Source of the DNA: Erysipelotrichaceae bacterium
GTDB taxonomy: Bacteria > Bacillota_I > Bacilli_A > Erysipelotrichales > Coprobacillaceae
Length of the DNA: 38,404 nucleotides
NCBI GenBank assembly: GCA_021201655.1
Contig: JAJQEL010000070.1
Coordinates: 1 to 38,404 of the forward strand
Direction of reading: 5' to 3'
A program made the translations under genes and the position numbers. Under the pieces are notes generated by a model. It was not told the DNA's origin. It saw only the letters and a program-made list of their open reading frames with translations, and did not search any database. Positions 7,877 through 16,279 of this stretch are shown in pieces. Position 1 is the first letter of the stretch, and each line of letters opens with the position of its first letter.

Positions 7877-9454
7877 ATGGATAAAGTTGATTTAAAACAA
7901 TATGGTATTGAAACTCATGGAACAGTGCATCGTAATATTCCTGTGGGATCACTTGTCGAAAAAGCATTATTAAATGGTGAAGGTAGACTTTCCCGTGCAG
8001 GTGCTTTATGTATTAATACAGGTGAACGTACTGGTCGATCTCCTAATGATAAGTTTATTGTAGATACACCAGCTGTTCATGATAAGATTGCCTGGGGTAG
8101 TGTCAATAAGCCTACGACAAAAGAAGTATTTGATGCTGTTTATGCAGGTATTTGTAAGCACTTTGCAGATGAAGATTTATATGTATTTGATGGTTATGCA
8201 GGTGCTAATCCTGAATATTCATATGCATTTAGGATTGTTAATGAAAAGCCTAGTCAAAATTTATTTATTTCTAATTTATTGATTAAACCAACGCATCGTG
8301 AATTACAACATTTTGCCGAAGATTTTCTTATTTTAGTAGCACCAGACTATAAAGTAGATTATAAAACTTTAGGTTTAAATAGTGAAGCCGCTATATTAAT
8401 TGATTTTGAAAGACATCTTGTATGTATTGCTGGTACAGGTTATTGTGGTGAAATTAAAAAGTGTGTATTCACAATTATGAATTATATGTTACCACAAAGA
8501 AATGTCTTCACAATGCATTGTTCTGCCAATGTTGGCGAAGATGGCAACACTGCTTTATTCTTTGGTTTATCTGGTACTGGTAAAACAACTTTATCAGCTG
8601 ATCCTTCTAGAAAATTGATTGGTGATGATGAGCATGGATGGTCACGTACAACTGTCTTCAATTTTGAAGGTGGATGTTATGCAAAGTGTATAGGTTTATC
8701 TAGAGAAACTGAGCCAGAAATCTGGGACGCTGTTAGATTTGGTGCCGTTGCAGAAAATGTTCAATTATTTGAAGATTCAAGAATTATTGATTTTAATGAT
8801 GATTCTATTACCGAAAATACTAGAGTTGGTTATCCTGTTGATTATATTGCCAATATTGACCCTAAGGGTGTCGCTCCTATTCCTAAGACAATTTTCTTCT
8901 TAGCAGCTGATGCTTTTGGCATATTACCACCAATTTCCAGACTATCATCAGATGCCGCTATTTATCACTTTGTATCAGGATATACAAGTAAATTAGCTGG
9001 TACTGAAGCAGGTATAACTGAACCTGAAGCAACGTTCTCTACATGTTTTGGTGAACCATTCTTACCATTGGATCCATTATTATATGCAAATATGTTTGAA
9101 AGACGTGTTGGTAAAGCTGGTGCGAATGTTTTCTTAGTTAATACTGGATGGGTCGGCGGCAGCTATGGTGTTGGTAAACGTATTCCATTGAGATATACAA
9201 GACGTATGATCAACGCTGCTATTAATGGTGAATTAGATTATGTTGCTTATGAAACAGATCCATACTTTAATTTAGATATTCCTAAATTCTGTCCAGATAT
9301 TCCTAGTGAATTACTAGATCCTAAAACAACATGGACACATAAAGATCAATATGATGAAACAGCTAAGAAGTTAGTCAAGATGTTTGAAGAAAACTTCAAG
9401 AAATATGAAAACTTCCCAGATCGTGTTAAGAATGCTGGTCCTTATTTAGATTAA
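7877..9454 (+). CDS. pckA: Phosphoenolpyruvate carboxykinase (ATP)
   Basis: Interconverts oxaloacetate plus ATP with phosphoenolpyruvate, CO2 and ADP. In fermenting anaerobes it often runs toward oxaloacetate to conserve ATP. The 525 residues match the ATP-dependent family. The substrate-site arginine is in GERTGRSPNDKF, and a metal-site histidine in FTMHCSANVG. The kinase P-loop is GLSGTGKTTLS, with GDDEHGWS following. Later signatures are ENTRVGYPVDYI and NTGWVGGSYGVGKRI. AAGGGGG lies seven to eight bases before the ATG. The gene is monocistronic and ends at a strong bidirectional terminator. The upstream hairpin and the co-occurrence of ackA point to a role in mixed-acid fermentation. Confidence 0.97.
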   Translation: MDKVDLKQYGIETHGTVHRNIPVGSLVEKALLNGEGRLSRAGALCINTGERTGRSPNDKFIVDTPAVHDKIAWGSVNKPTTKEVFDAVYAGICKHFADEDLYVFDGYAGANPEYSYAFRIVNEKPSQNLFISNLLIKPTHRELQHFAEDFLILVAPDYKVDYKTLGLNSEAAILIDFERHLVCIAGTGYCGEIKKCVFTIMNYMLPQRNVFTMHCSANVGEDGNTALFFGLSGTGKTTLSADPSRKLIGDDEHGWSRTTVFNFEGGCYAKCIGLSRETEPEIWDAVRFGAVAENVQLFEDSRIIDFNDDSITENTRVGYPVDYIANIDPKGVAPIPKTIFFLAADAFGILPPISRLSSDAAIYHFVSGYTSKLAGTEAGITEPEATFSTCFGEPFLPLDPLLYANMFERRVGKAGANVFLVNTGWVGGSYGVGKRIPLRYTRRMINAAINGELDYVAYETDPYFNLDIPKFCPDIPSELLDPKTTWTHKDQYDETAKKLVKMFEENFKKYENFPDRVKNAGPYLD

Positions 9455-9480
9455 AAAACTCTGCTAAGCAGAGTTTTTTT
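9453..9480. terminator. Bidirectional terminator between pckA and thiT
   Basis: AAAAAACTCTGC, loop TAA, GCAGAGTTTTTTT. A-run and T-run on the two sides let it work for pckA (plus) and thiT (minus). Confidence 0.9.
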
Positions 9481-10030
9481 AACGGATTTTTATCGCATTT
9501 TTAAGTCTTGGATAAACAACCATAAAGGCAATATAACATAATATCAATGTTGGTAAACAATAGACAATATTATAAGTAAAAGAATACACATACACATTCA
9601 CGCCTTCTGGGGCATACATACCAAACAGCCATGCTCCTGAAGCAAAATGCGATAAGAATTTTAATATCATGGTAATAATAATACCCCAATAAATACTGGT
9701 ATTCTTCATCTTGGTATTAGGAAATAAAGCAGCCAAACCAACAATAGACACCGGCACAAGATAATCCAATACTACTGACCAAGGTCCATAATAAACAGCC
9801 ATACCTAAGGCAAATTGGATAATTGTGGCCATAAAACCAACTAATAAACCATAACCTGGTCCCATCAGATAACTTGATAAAATAACAGGCAATAAATCAA
9901 TCGAAATGTTACCACCCTCTGGTTGTGATGGTACAAAGCTAAAAGCAAGCTGCAATACCACCTGCAAGGCAATAAACATAGCCATGTAAGACATTGTCTT
10001 AGCATTTAATTTGATTTCTAATTTTTTCAT
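9479..10030 (-). CDS. thiT: Thiamine ECF transporter S component ThiT
   Basis: Membrane protein of 183 residues with about six helices, the substrate-binding component of an ECF thiamine importer. Family features seen are the N-terminal MSYMAMFIALQVVLQL helix, GGNISIDLLPVILSSYLMGPGYGLLVG, YGPWSVVLDYLVP with the thiamine-pocket aromatic and Asp residues, and FASGAWLFGMYAPEG. ATG 10030 is chosen because AGGAGG stands five bases before it; a longer frame reading from 10054 would include the ribosome-binding site. A TPP riboswitch and terminator directly upstream independently confirm thiamine specificity. The EcfA/EcfT module is not in the window. Confidence 0.95.
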   Translation of the reverse strand: MKKLEIKLNAKTMSYMAMFIALQVVLQLAFSFVPSQPEGGNISIDLLPVILSSYLMGPGYGLLVGFMATIIQFALGMAVYYGPWSVVLDYLVPVSIVGLAALFPNTKMKNTSIYWGIIITMILKFLSHFASGAWLFGMYAPEGVNVYVYSFTYNIVYCLPTLILCYIAFMVVYPRLKNAIKIR

Positions 10031-10056
10031 TTTCTCCTCCTTTATCGGAGCCACAA

Positions 10057-10084
10057 ATAAAAAAGCTTTCCAGATAGGAAAGCA
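10057..10084 (-). terminator. Riboswitch expression-platform terminator before thiT
   Basis: On the minus strand GCTTTCC, loop TATCT, GGAAAGC and TTTTTT, between the TPP aptamer and the thiT ribosome-binding site. Predicted to form when TPP is bound and stop transcription. Confidence 0.85.
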
Positions 10085-10095
10085 AAAAATCTATT

Positions 10096-10180
10096 TGCAC
10101 TCTCTACGCTGGCATTATCCAGTTCAGATCATAAGGGATAAGATTTTCATCTTTCTCAGCATTAGCACCCCTGGCTCGCT
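10096..10180 (-). ncRNA. TPP riboswitch (THI element)
   Basis: On the minus strand the aptamer shows all hallmark blocks in order: GCCAGGGGTGC, GCTGAGA, a variable stem, TGATCTGAACTGGATAATGC and CAGCGTAGAGAGTGC. The first block pairs with the last to close P1. Known family: thiamine pyrophosphate binding. It controls thiT directly downstream through the terminator at 10057-10084. Confidence 0.97.
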
Positions 10181-10183
10181 ATT

Positions 10184-10211
10184 ATTATATACTATTTATT
10201 ATATAAATCAA
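10184..10211 (-). promoter_or_regulatory. Promoter of the thiT riboswitch transcript
   Basis: On the minus strand TTGATT (10211-10206), a 16-bp spacer and TATAAT (10189-10184), ending a few bases before the TPP aptamer. Confidence 0.6.
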
Positions 10212-10290
10212 GTTTTTTTAAATATATTGTTTTTCCCATTAAAATTTTATTGATTTAATGATATAATATTTTCAAGGAGGAGATTTATAC

Positions 10291-11481
10291 ATGGCAAAAA
10301 TTATTGCAGTTAATGCAGGCAGTTCTTCATTAAAGTTTCAATTATTTGAAATGAATGATGAATCTGTTATTACATCAGGTGTTGTTGAAAGAATTGGATT
10401 AGAAGATTCCGTATTTACAATTAAATATAATGGTGAAAAAGATAGTCGCACATTATCTATTCCAAATCATAGTGAAGCAGTTAAGATGCTTTTAGAAACT
10501 TTGTTAGAAAAGAAGATTGTTTCTTCATTAGATGAAATTAAAGGTGTAGGACATCGTGTTGTTCAAGGTGGTACCTATTTTAAGGAATCAGCTATCATTG
10601 ATGATGATGTTATTGCAAAGATTGATGAATTAAAATCTTTAGCACCTTTACATAACCCTGCTAACTTAACTGGTTATTATGCTTTTAAAGAAGCTATTCC
10701 AGATGCTGGTGCTGTAGCCGTATTTGATACAGCTTTCCATCAAACACTTGAACCACGTTGTTATATTTATCCTATTCCATATAAGTACTATACAGATTAT
10801 GGAATTAGAAAATATGGTGCTCATGGCACAAGTCATAAGTACGTATCACAACGTGTGATTGATTTATTAGGTAACCCTGAACATTCTAAGATTATTGTAG
10901 CTCATTTAGGTGCTGGTGGTTCTTTAACAGCTGTAAAAGATGGTAAATCTATTAATACATCTATGGGATTTACACCTTTAGCTGGTATTATGATGGGAAC
11001 ACGTAGTGGTGATATTGATGCTTCAGTTATTGATTATTTGATTAAAGAAGTTGGTTTAGATGGCAATGAAGTCATCAATATGCTTAATAAAGAATCTGGA
11101 TTACTAGGTGTATCAGGTGTTTCTAGTGACTTTAGAGATGTTTGCGCGGCTGCTGATGAAGGTAATGAAAGAGCTAAGTTAGCAATTGATATTTTCTTTA
11201 GACGTGTTATTGCTTATATTGGACGTTATTTTATCGCCTTAGGTGGTTGTGATGCAATTGCATTTACTGCTGGTATTGGTGAAAATTCAGCTTTTGCAAG
11301 AAAAGAAATTATTGGTTTGATAGCTGATGCTTTGGATGTTGTTATTGATGATGAAGCAAATGAAAATGGTCAGGGTGAAAGATTAATTACGAAACCTGAA
11401 TCAAAGATTAAAGTATTTGTTGTGCCAACTAACGAAGAACTCATGATTGCAAGAGATACAAAACGTTTATTAAACTTATAA
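10291..11481 (+). CDS. ackA: Acetate kinase
   Basis: Makes acetate and ATP from acetyl phosphate and ADP, the substrate-level phosphorylation step of fermentation. The 396 residues are the standard length. Signatures of the ASKHA fold are VNAGSSSLKFQLF at the N-terminus, VFDTAFHQ with the catalytic Asp, YGAHGTSHKYVS, GAGGS, TSMGFTPLAGIMMGTRSGDIDASV and FTAGIGENSAFAR. AAGGAGGAG lies before the ATG. No phosphotransacetylase gene is adjacent. A bidirectional terminator follows the stop. Confidence 0.98.
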   Translation: MAKIIAVNAGSSSLKFQLFEMNDESVITSGVVERIGLEDSVFTIKYNGEKDSRTLSIPNHSEAVKMLLETLLEKKIVSSLDEIKGVGHRVVQGGTYFKESAIIDDDVIAKIDELKSLAPLHNPANLTGYYAFKEAIPDAGAVAVFDTAFHQTLEPRCYIYPIPYKYYTDYGIRKYGAHGTSHKYVSQRVIDLLGNPEHSKIIVAHLGAGGSLTAVKDGKSINTSMGFTPLAGIMMGTRSGDIDASVIDYLIKEVGLDGNEVINMLNKESGLLGVSGVSSDFRDVCAAADEGNERAKLAIDIFFRRVIAYIGRYFIALGGCDAIAFTAGIGENSAFARKEIIGLIADALDVVIDDEANENGQGERLITKPESKIKVFVVPTNEELMIARDTKRLLNL

Positions 11482-11484
11482 TAT

Positions 11485-11506
11485 AAAGGGCTTTGCCCTT
11501 TTTTTA
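11485..11506. terminator. Bidirectional terminator between ackA and PemK-like gene
   Basis: AAAGGGC, loop TTT, GCCCTTTTTTT. It serves ackA on the plus strand; the minus-strand gene's stop sits inside its T run. Confidence 0.85.
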
Positions 11507-12013
11507 TTGTAATAAAGTTTGTTTTATATAATGAATAATATCTTTTCTTGACGTAATCACCTGACATATGGGTTTACGTAAATCTATTCTTTGGATATCC
11601 ACTGTACGCATATCTGATAAATGCAGCAAACAAAAAGTATTTTCATTATTCATTTTCACTTCAATAATTTTTTCATATTTTGATATTTTATCATCTTTCA
11701 AAGATGTACAAGGAATAACCAATAATTTATGACCCATATTTTTAACAATATAACACCAATGACCATCCATCATCTCTTTAGGAAATCCTCTGCCAATATT
11801 AAAATAAGCTAATTGATGCCCTTTTGGCTTTTTAGAAATATGATAATATGTATGATCACTATCACCATTCTTAACTAAATGACAATAAAAATATTCTAAC
11901 TGACTTGTTTGATGTTTCAAGCTACAACAATACTTCTCCACATCATAATTCCCTGATTGTTCTAATTTTTCTAATGAATGATATATTTGTTTTAAATGAT
12001 TTTCTATACTCAT
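11504..12013 (-). CDS. Orphan PemK/MazF-like protein with helical N-terminal extension
   Basis: Protein of 169 residues. From about residue 65 on it reads like the PemK/MazF fold: AYFNIGRGFPKEMMDGHWCYIVK, then HKLLVIPCTSLKDDK, then TFCLLHLSDMRTVDIQRID, in the usual strand order. MazF proteins are ribosome-independent mRNA interferases paired with an antitoxin. Here residues 1-60 form a predicted charged helical extension with a Cys pair (YCCSLKH), and no antitoxin gene adjoins. AGGAGGG lies six bases before the ATG. Immediately upstream is the ACGCGT promoter block shared with the metallopeptidase cassette. Whether it cleaves RNA is unknown; the usual catalytic Arg/Ser positions are only partly recognisable by eye. 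Confidence 0.7.
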   Translation of the reverse strand: MSIENHLKQIYHSLEKLEQSGNYDVEKYCCSLKHQTSQLEYFYCHLVKNGDSDHTYYHISKKPKGHQLAYFNIGRGFPKEMMDGHWCYIVKNMGHKLLVIPCTSLKDDKISKYEKIIEVKMNNENTFCLLHLSDMRTVDIQRIDLRKPICQVITSRKDIIHYIKQTLLQ

Positions 12014-12022
12014 AATAAACCC

Positions 12023-12069
12023 TCCTATTATTTATATACGCGTAAAAAGAGTCATTTTTCTTTTTTTAA
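12023..12069 (-). promoter_or_regulatory. Promoter-like block with ACGCGT motif, before PemK-like gene
   Basis: On the minus strand TTAAAAAAAGAAAAAT (12069-12054), 6 nt, TTTTACGCGTATATA (12047-12033), an AT-rich -10-like stretch, then the AGGAGGG ribosome-binding site. The block is almost the same as at 781-821. If TATAAA is the -10, the mRNA leader would be only about 10-15 nt. Confidence 0.55.
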
Positions 12070-12148
12070 ATGTAATTTTTAAAAAATGAAAACATTTATG
12101 ACTATAGATAATGTATAATGATACCATTATTGATAAAGGATTTAACAA

Positions 12149-12265
12149 TAAGCGCCAGGACTCTATGAGTTGACGAGGGCCAGATTTATCGAAAGATTCG
12201 GCGGATGATCTGGAGGTATGATGCTACCTAAACGATGAGCAAAACTAATAAGTGATTATTAAACA
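12149..12265 (+). ncRNA. glmS ribozyme
   Basis: Self-cleaving RNA activated by glucosamine-6-phosphate. Conserved core pieces are seen in order: AGCGCCAGGACT, GAGTTGACGAGG, TTATCGA, TTCGGCGGATG, CTGGAGGTATGATGCTACC, AACGATGAGCAAAAC and the AATAAGTGATTATT stem. Cleavage is expected between A12151 and G12152. It sits about 60 nt before glmS, whose mRNA it destabilises when product is abundant. Confidence 0.97.
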
Positions 12266-12326
12266 AATATCATCAGGCATAACTTCATCAATAATAAATA
12301 CAATTGAATAATGGAGGTATGTTTTT

Positions 12327-14129
12327 ATGTGTGGAATTACAGCATATTGTGGTAATGATTTAGCGCTACCATTTTTACTTCAGGGCTTAAATAAGCTAGA
12401 GTATCGTGGATATGATAGTGCTGGAGTAACATTGCTTGAAGATGATGGCTTAGTAACAGTAAAGTGTCGAGGCCGACTCAAGAATCTTGAAGAGAAACTA
12501 AGTGATTATACTTTGAAAGGACATATTGGTATTGGACATACACGTTGGGCAACGCATGGTGTTCCTTCTAATTTGAATTCTCATCCTCATAGTAATGATG
12601 ATGAAACAATTTCTTTAGTGCATAATGGAATTATTGAAAATTATCGTGAATTGAAGGAAGAATTATTAGAAAAAGGTTATCATTTTCAATCAGAAACAGA
12701 TAGTGAAGTCGTTGTTTTATTATTGGATTACTATTATGATGGTGATTTATTTGCCGCAACTAAAAAGGTATTAAGTCGTATTGAAGGTAGTTATGCTTTA
12801 TGTATTGTTTCAACATTTGAACCTGATAAGATTATTGTAGCTAGAAAAGATAGTCCATTAGTTGTTGGAAAAGTTTCTAACGCCTATGTGGCTGCTAGTG
12901 ATATTCCAGCTTTATTAGAATATACAAAGGATGTCTATTTCCTAAATGATTATGAAATGGCTGTTTTAGAGAAAGATAATATTCATTTCTATAGCCATGA
13001 TGGCAAACCTATCGAAAAGGATATGAATACCATACCTTATGACATTGAAGCAGCCAAAAAAGACGGTTATGAACATTTCATGTTAAAAGAAATCTATGAA
13101 CAACCACGTGTAATTAATGAAACCTTAAGAGGTAGAATTGTGAATGACAAGATTATATTAGATGAACTAAAGGATATCGATTTTAGTCAGTTTAATAAAG
13201 TTTATTATGTTGCTTGTGGAACAGCTTATCATGCATCTTTATGTGGATCCCAAGTACTTGAAAGAGTCACAAAGCTGCCAGTTATAGCCACAGTTGCCAG
13301 TGAATTTAGATATAATGATCCAATCGTCGATGAACATACTTTAGCAATTTTCGTTTCTCAATCAGGCGAAACCGCTGATACTTTAGCCGCTTTACGTTTA
13401 GCCAAAGCAAAAGGAGCAACAACCATTGCCATTGCTAATGTATTAGGTAGTACAATATCTAGAGATGCCCATTATGTTTTATATACATGTGCTGGCCCTG
13501 AAATAGCTGTTGCTTCTACTAAAGCTTATACAACACAATTGGTATTATTGATTTTATTAGCATATTATGTTGCACAGAAATTAAATATCGAAGTCAATTT
13601 ACAGCTTATTCATGAATTGGATACGATTCCAGATTATGTTAATCAATTATTAGCTGATCATGATATTTATGCATCTTGGGCAAAAATGTTAGAAAACTTA
13701 CATGATACGTATTTTATTGGACGTAGTTTAGATTATGCCAGCGTTTTAGAAGGCGCTTTAAAACTTAAAGAAGTGTCTTATGTCCACGCTGATGCTTATG
13801 TAGCTGGCGAATTAAAACATGGACCTATTGCGTTAATTGAACCAGGTTCTGTAGTAATTGCAGTTGCAACCCAACCTCATATTGCTGCAAAAACCATCAG
13901 CAATATTCAAGAAACAATTGCTAGAGGAGCTCGTGTTATCTTATTGACTACCGAAGGTCAAGAAGTCAAGAATGTTGAAAATACTTATTATTTACCTAAG
14001 GTATCACCTACTTTACAATCTATATTAGTAGCAATTCCATTACAGTTATTAGCTTATTATACAGCTTGTATTAAGGGCTGTGATGTTGATAAACCAAGAA
14101 ATCTAGCAAAATCTGTTACCGTAGAATAA
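12327..14129 (+). CDS. glmS: Glutamine--fructose-6-phosphate aminotransferase (isomerizing)
   Basis: First committed step to UDP-GlcNAc and peptidoglycan: fructose-6-phosphate plus glutamine gives glucosamine-6-phosphate and glutamate. The 600 residues show the full architecture. An N-terminal Ntn glutaminase domain has catalytic Cys2 (MCGITAY) with GHTRWATHG and HNGIIENY. Two SIS isomerase domains follow (about 280-590), with VACGTAYHASLCG, SQSGETADTLAALR and GELKHGPIALIEPG. The C-terminus DKPRNLAKSVTVE is characteristic. GGAGG precedes the ATG. Expression is controlled by the glmS ribozyme in its leader. Confidence 0.98.
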   Translation: MCGITAYCGNDLALPFLLQGLNKLEYRGYDSAGVTLLEDDGLVTVKCRGRLKNLEEKLSDYTLKGHIGIGHTRWATHGVPSNLNSHPHSNDDETISLVHNGIIENYRELKEELLEKGYHFQSETDSEVVVLLLDYYYDGDLFAATKKVLSRIEGSYALCIVSTFEPDKIIVARKDSPLVVGKVSNAYVAASDIPALLEYTKDVYFLNDYEMAVLEKDNIHFYSHDGKPIEKDMNTIPYDIEAAKKDGYEHFMLKEIYEQPRVINETLRGRIVNDKIILDELKDIDFSQFNKVYYVACGTAYHASLCGSQVLERVTKLPVIATVASEFRYNDPIVDEHTLAIFVSQSGETADTLAALRLAKAKGATTIAIANVLGSTISRDAHYVLYTCAGPEIAVASTKAYTTQLVLLILLAYYVAQKLNIEVNLQLIHELDTIPDYVNQLLADHDIYASWAKMLENLHDTYFIGRSLDYASVLEGALKLKEVSYVHADAYVAGELKHGPIALIEPGSVVIAVATQPHIAAKTISNIQETIARGARVILLTTEGQEVKNVENTYYLPKVSPTLQSILVAIPLQLLAYYTACIKGCDVDKPRNLAKSVTVE

Positions 14130-14153
14130 AGGAATGTCATTCCTTTATTCTTT

Positions 14154-14336
14154 ATGGTTTTAACAGAATTAAAAAAACCAAAGAAGATATCGATTTATCC
14201 TGATATCAAATATCACAATCAGGATAATACGCTCAATAATTTCTCCAGTCTGTTATTTGATGGCGAAGATGCTTTAAAGATTGACGAATATGATCGCCCT
14301 TGGTTTAGAAATTATTTAAAAGATGATGAAGATTAG
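14154..14336 (+). CDS. Hypothetical 60-residue protein downstream of glmS
   Basis: ORF of 60 codons starting 24 bases after the glmS stop and ending just before a clear terminator. The protein is hydrophilic, with a basic N-terminus (LKKPKKISIYPDIKY) and an acidic C-terminus containing DEYDRPWFRNYLKDDED. No family was recognised. The ATG at 14154 is the only usual start codon in frame after the glmS stop. It lacks a nearby Shine-Dalgarno sequence: the nearest GGAATG is in a hairpin (AAAGGAATG/CATTCCTTT, 14128-14146) that overlaps the glmS stop. Translation may depend on coupling or hairpin opening. Probably real because codon use and terminator placement fit a gene. Confidence 0.55.
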   Translation: MVLTELKKPKKISIYPDIKYHNQDNTLNNFSSLLFDGEDALKIDEYDRPWFRNYLKDDED

Positions 14337-14341
14337 TTTAT

Positions 14342-14366
14342 AGATACGCCTAGCGTATCTTTTTTA
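14342..14366 (+). terminator. Terminator after the glmS/60-aa ORF unit
   Basis: AGATACGC, loop CTA, GCGTATCT, TTTTTT. Confidence 0.85.
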
Positions 14367-14380
14367 TTTTAATGTTTTAT

Positions 14381-14407
14381 TAAAAAAGATGTGCAATAAC
14401 ACATCTT
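14381..14407 (-). terminator. Terminator of the rml operon
   Basis: On the minus strand AAGATGTG, loop TTATTG, CACATCTTTTTTA. It overlaps the rmlD stop. Confidence 0.8.
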
Positions 14408-15248
14408 ATTCATTAATTAATGGAATATAACGTTCTAAGGCATCTTGCCATGAAGGCAAGCGTTTAAAACCATGTTTATCTAATTGCGTTTTATTCATTC
14501 GTGAATTAAATGGACGTTTAGCTTTAGCTGGAAAAGCATCTGATGATACAGGATTGACTTTGGCATTTATACCTGCAATACGATAGATTTCCTTAGTAAA
14601 TTCATACCATGAACAATAACCTTCATTAGTAGCATGATAGATGCCATACTCCTTTGTTTGAATCATATCAACACAAAGTCTTGCTAAATCATAAGTGTAT
14701 GTAGGTGAACCAATCTGATCGTCAACGACATTAACTTCGCCTCTTTCCTTGCCTAATCGTAACATCGTTTTGACAAAGTTCTTGCCGTTTATACCAAAGA
14801 CCCAGGAAATACGAATAATAAAGTATTTTTGTAGTTTTTGAACTTCTAGTTCACCCTCATATTTTGTTAAGCCATAAACGTTTAATGGCTCAGCCTGCCC
14901 GTATTCATCCCAAGGGATATTTCCTTGGCCATTGAAAATATAATCGGTAGAAAAATACATCATTGGCAAGTCAAGTTTTTGGCATATCTTTACAATATTA
15001 GCAGTACCATCCTTATTAACTTGACGACATTTATCTATTTCATCTTCAGCTAAATCTACAGCTGTCCAGGCAGCACAATGAATCACAGCATCAACATTTG
15101 ATGAAGTAATACATGTATCAACTGACGCAGCATCAGTAATATCCATTTCATCTATATCTACACCGATAGCTTCAATATTTTTTTCTTTTAAAGCTTCAAC
15201 AATATCATAACCTAATTGTCCTTTAACACCTGTAACTAATATTCTCAT
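14406..15248 (-). CDS. rmlD: dTDP-4-dehydrorhamnose reductase
   Basis: Last step to dTDP-L-rhamnose: NAD(P)H-dependent reduction of dTDP-6-deoxy-L-lyxo-4-hexulose. The 280 residues form an extended short-chain dehydrogenase. The cofactor loop is TGVKGQLGYDI (about 6-16). HCAAWTAVDLAEDE is a family signature. FSTDYIFNG provides the catalytic Thr, and YGLTKYEGE the YxxxK pair (about 130-134). The start overlaps the rmlB stop by four bases. It is the last gene of the rmlA-C-B-D operon. Confidence 0.96.
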   Translation of the reverse strand: MRILVTGVKGQLGYDIVEALKEKNIEAIGVDIDEMDITDAASVDTCITSSNVDAVIHCAAWTAVDLAEDEIDKCRQVNKDGTANIVKICQKLDLPMMYFSTDYIFNGQGNIPWDEYGQAEPLNVYGLTKYEGELEVQKLQKYFIIRISWVFGINGKNFVKTMLRLGKERGEVNVVDDQIGSPTYTYDLARLCVDMIQTKEYGIYHATNEGYCSWYEFTKEIYRIAGINAKVNPVSSDAFPAKAKRPFNSRMNKTQLDKHGFKRLPSWQDALERYIPLINE

Positions 15249-16279
15249 TGATTGACTCTTCCTTTGTCTACATACATTTTTTGAAAATAGTTTTGATATT
15301 CACCAGACAAGATATTTTGCCACCATTCTTTATTATTCAAATACCATTCAATTGTTTGTTGAATACCTGTATCAAAATTATATTTTGGCTTCCATCCAAG
15401 TTCTGTCTCTAATTTGGTAGGATCAATAGCATAGCGTCTATCATGACCCTTTCTATCCGTTACAAACTGAATCAAACTTTCTGGTTTATTTAATGCTTTT
15501 AAGATTGTTTTAACAACTTCTAGATTTGTTCTTTCATTATGGCCGCCAACATTATAAACTTCCCCTACTCTGCCATTTCTAACAATGAGATCGATAGCTA
15601 CACAATGATCATAAACATGAAGCCAATCGCGTACGTTCGCTCCATCACCATAAACAGGTAAAGACTCATCTGCCAAAGCTCTTGAAATCATTAATGGAAT
15701 CAATTTTTCAGGAAAATGATAAGGCCCATAATTATTGCTACAACGGCTAATGGTTACAGGCATTCCATAAGTACGATGATAGGCTAAGACAAATAAATCT
15801 GCTGATGCTTTAGATGAACTATATGGACTTGATGTATGTAATGGCGTTGTTTCTGTAAAGAATAAATCAGGTCTATCTAATGGTAAATCACCATAGACTT
15901 CATCCGTAGAAACCTGATGATATCTTTTTATCCCATATTCATTACAAGCATCAAGTAATGTTGTTGTGCCCATAACATTTGTTCTTACAAAGCTTTCAGG
16001 ATCTTCGATACTCCTATCAACATGGCTTTCAGCAGCAAAATTAATGACAATATCAAATTTCTCATTCTTAAACAAATTAAAAATAAATGCTCTATCAGCA
16101 ATATCACCTTTAATAAACTTATAATTAGGCTTTCCTTCTACAGGTTTGCATGTCTCTAAATTTCCTGCATAAGTCAATAAATCCAAATTGACAATCATAT
16201 CATCTGGATACTTATTCACCATATAATGTACAAAATTTCCCCCAATAAAACCAGCTCCACCAGTTACTAATATCTTCAT
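15245..16279 (-). CDS. rmlB: dTDP-glucose 4,6-dehydratase
   Basis: Second step to dTDP-L-rhamnose: NAD+-dependent dehydration of dTDP-glucose. The 344 residues show the Rossmann loop TGGAGFIGGNFVHYM, FAAESHVDRSIEDP, the catalytic STDEVYGDL segment, the YSSSKASAD YxxxK motif, RCSNNYGPYHFPEKLIPL and VRDWLHVYDHC. All are characteristic of RmlB rather than other epimerases. Its start overlaps the rmlC stop by four bases. Confidence 0.97.
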   Translation of the reverse strand: MKILVTGGAGFIGGNFVHYMVNKYPDDMIVNLDLLTYAGNLETCKPVEGKPNYKFIKGDIADRAFIFNLFKNEKFDIVINFAAESHVDRSIEDPESFVRTNVMGTTTLLDACNEYGIKRYHQVSTDEVYGDLPLDRPDLFFTETTPLHTSSPYSSSKASADLFVLAYHRTYGMPVTISRCSNNYGPYHFPEKLIPLMISRALADESLPVYGDGANVRDWLHVYDHCVAIDLIVRNGRVGEVYNVGGHNERTNLEVVKTILKALNKPESLIQFVTDRKGHDRRYAIDPTKLETELGWKPKYNFDTGIQQTIEWYLNNKEWWQNILSGEYQNYFQKMYVDKGRVNQ

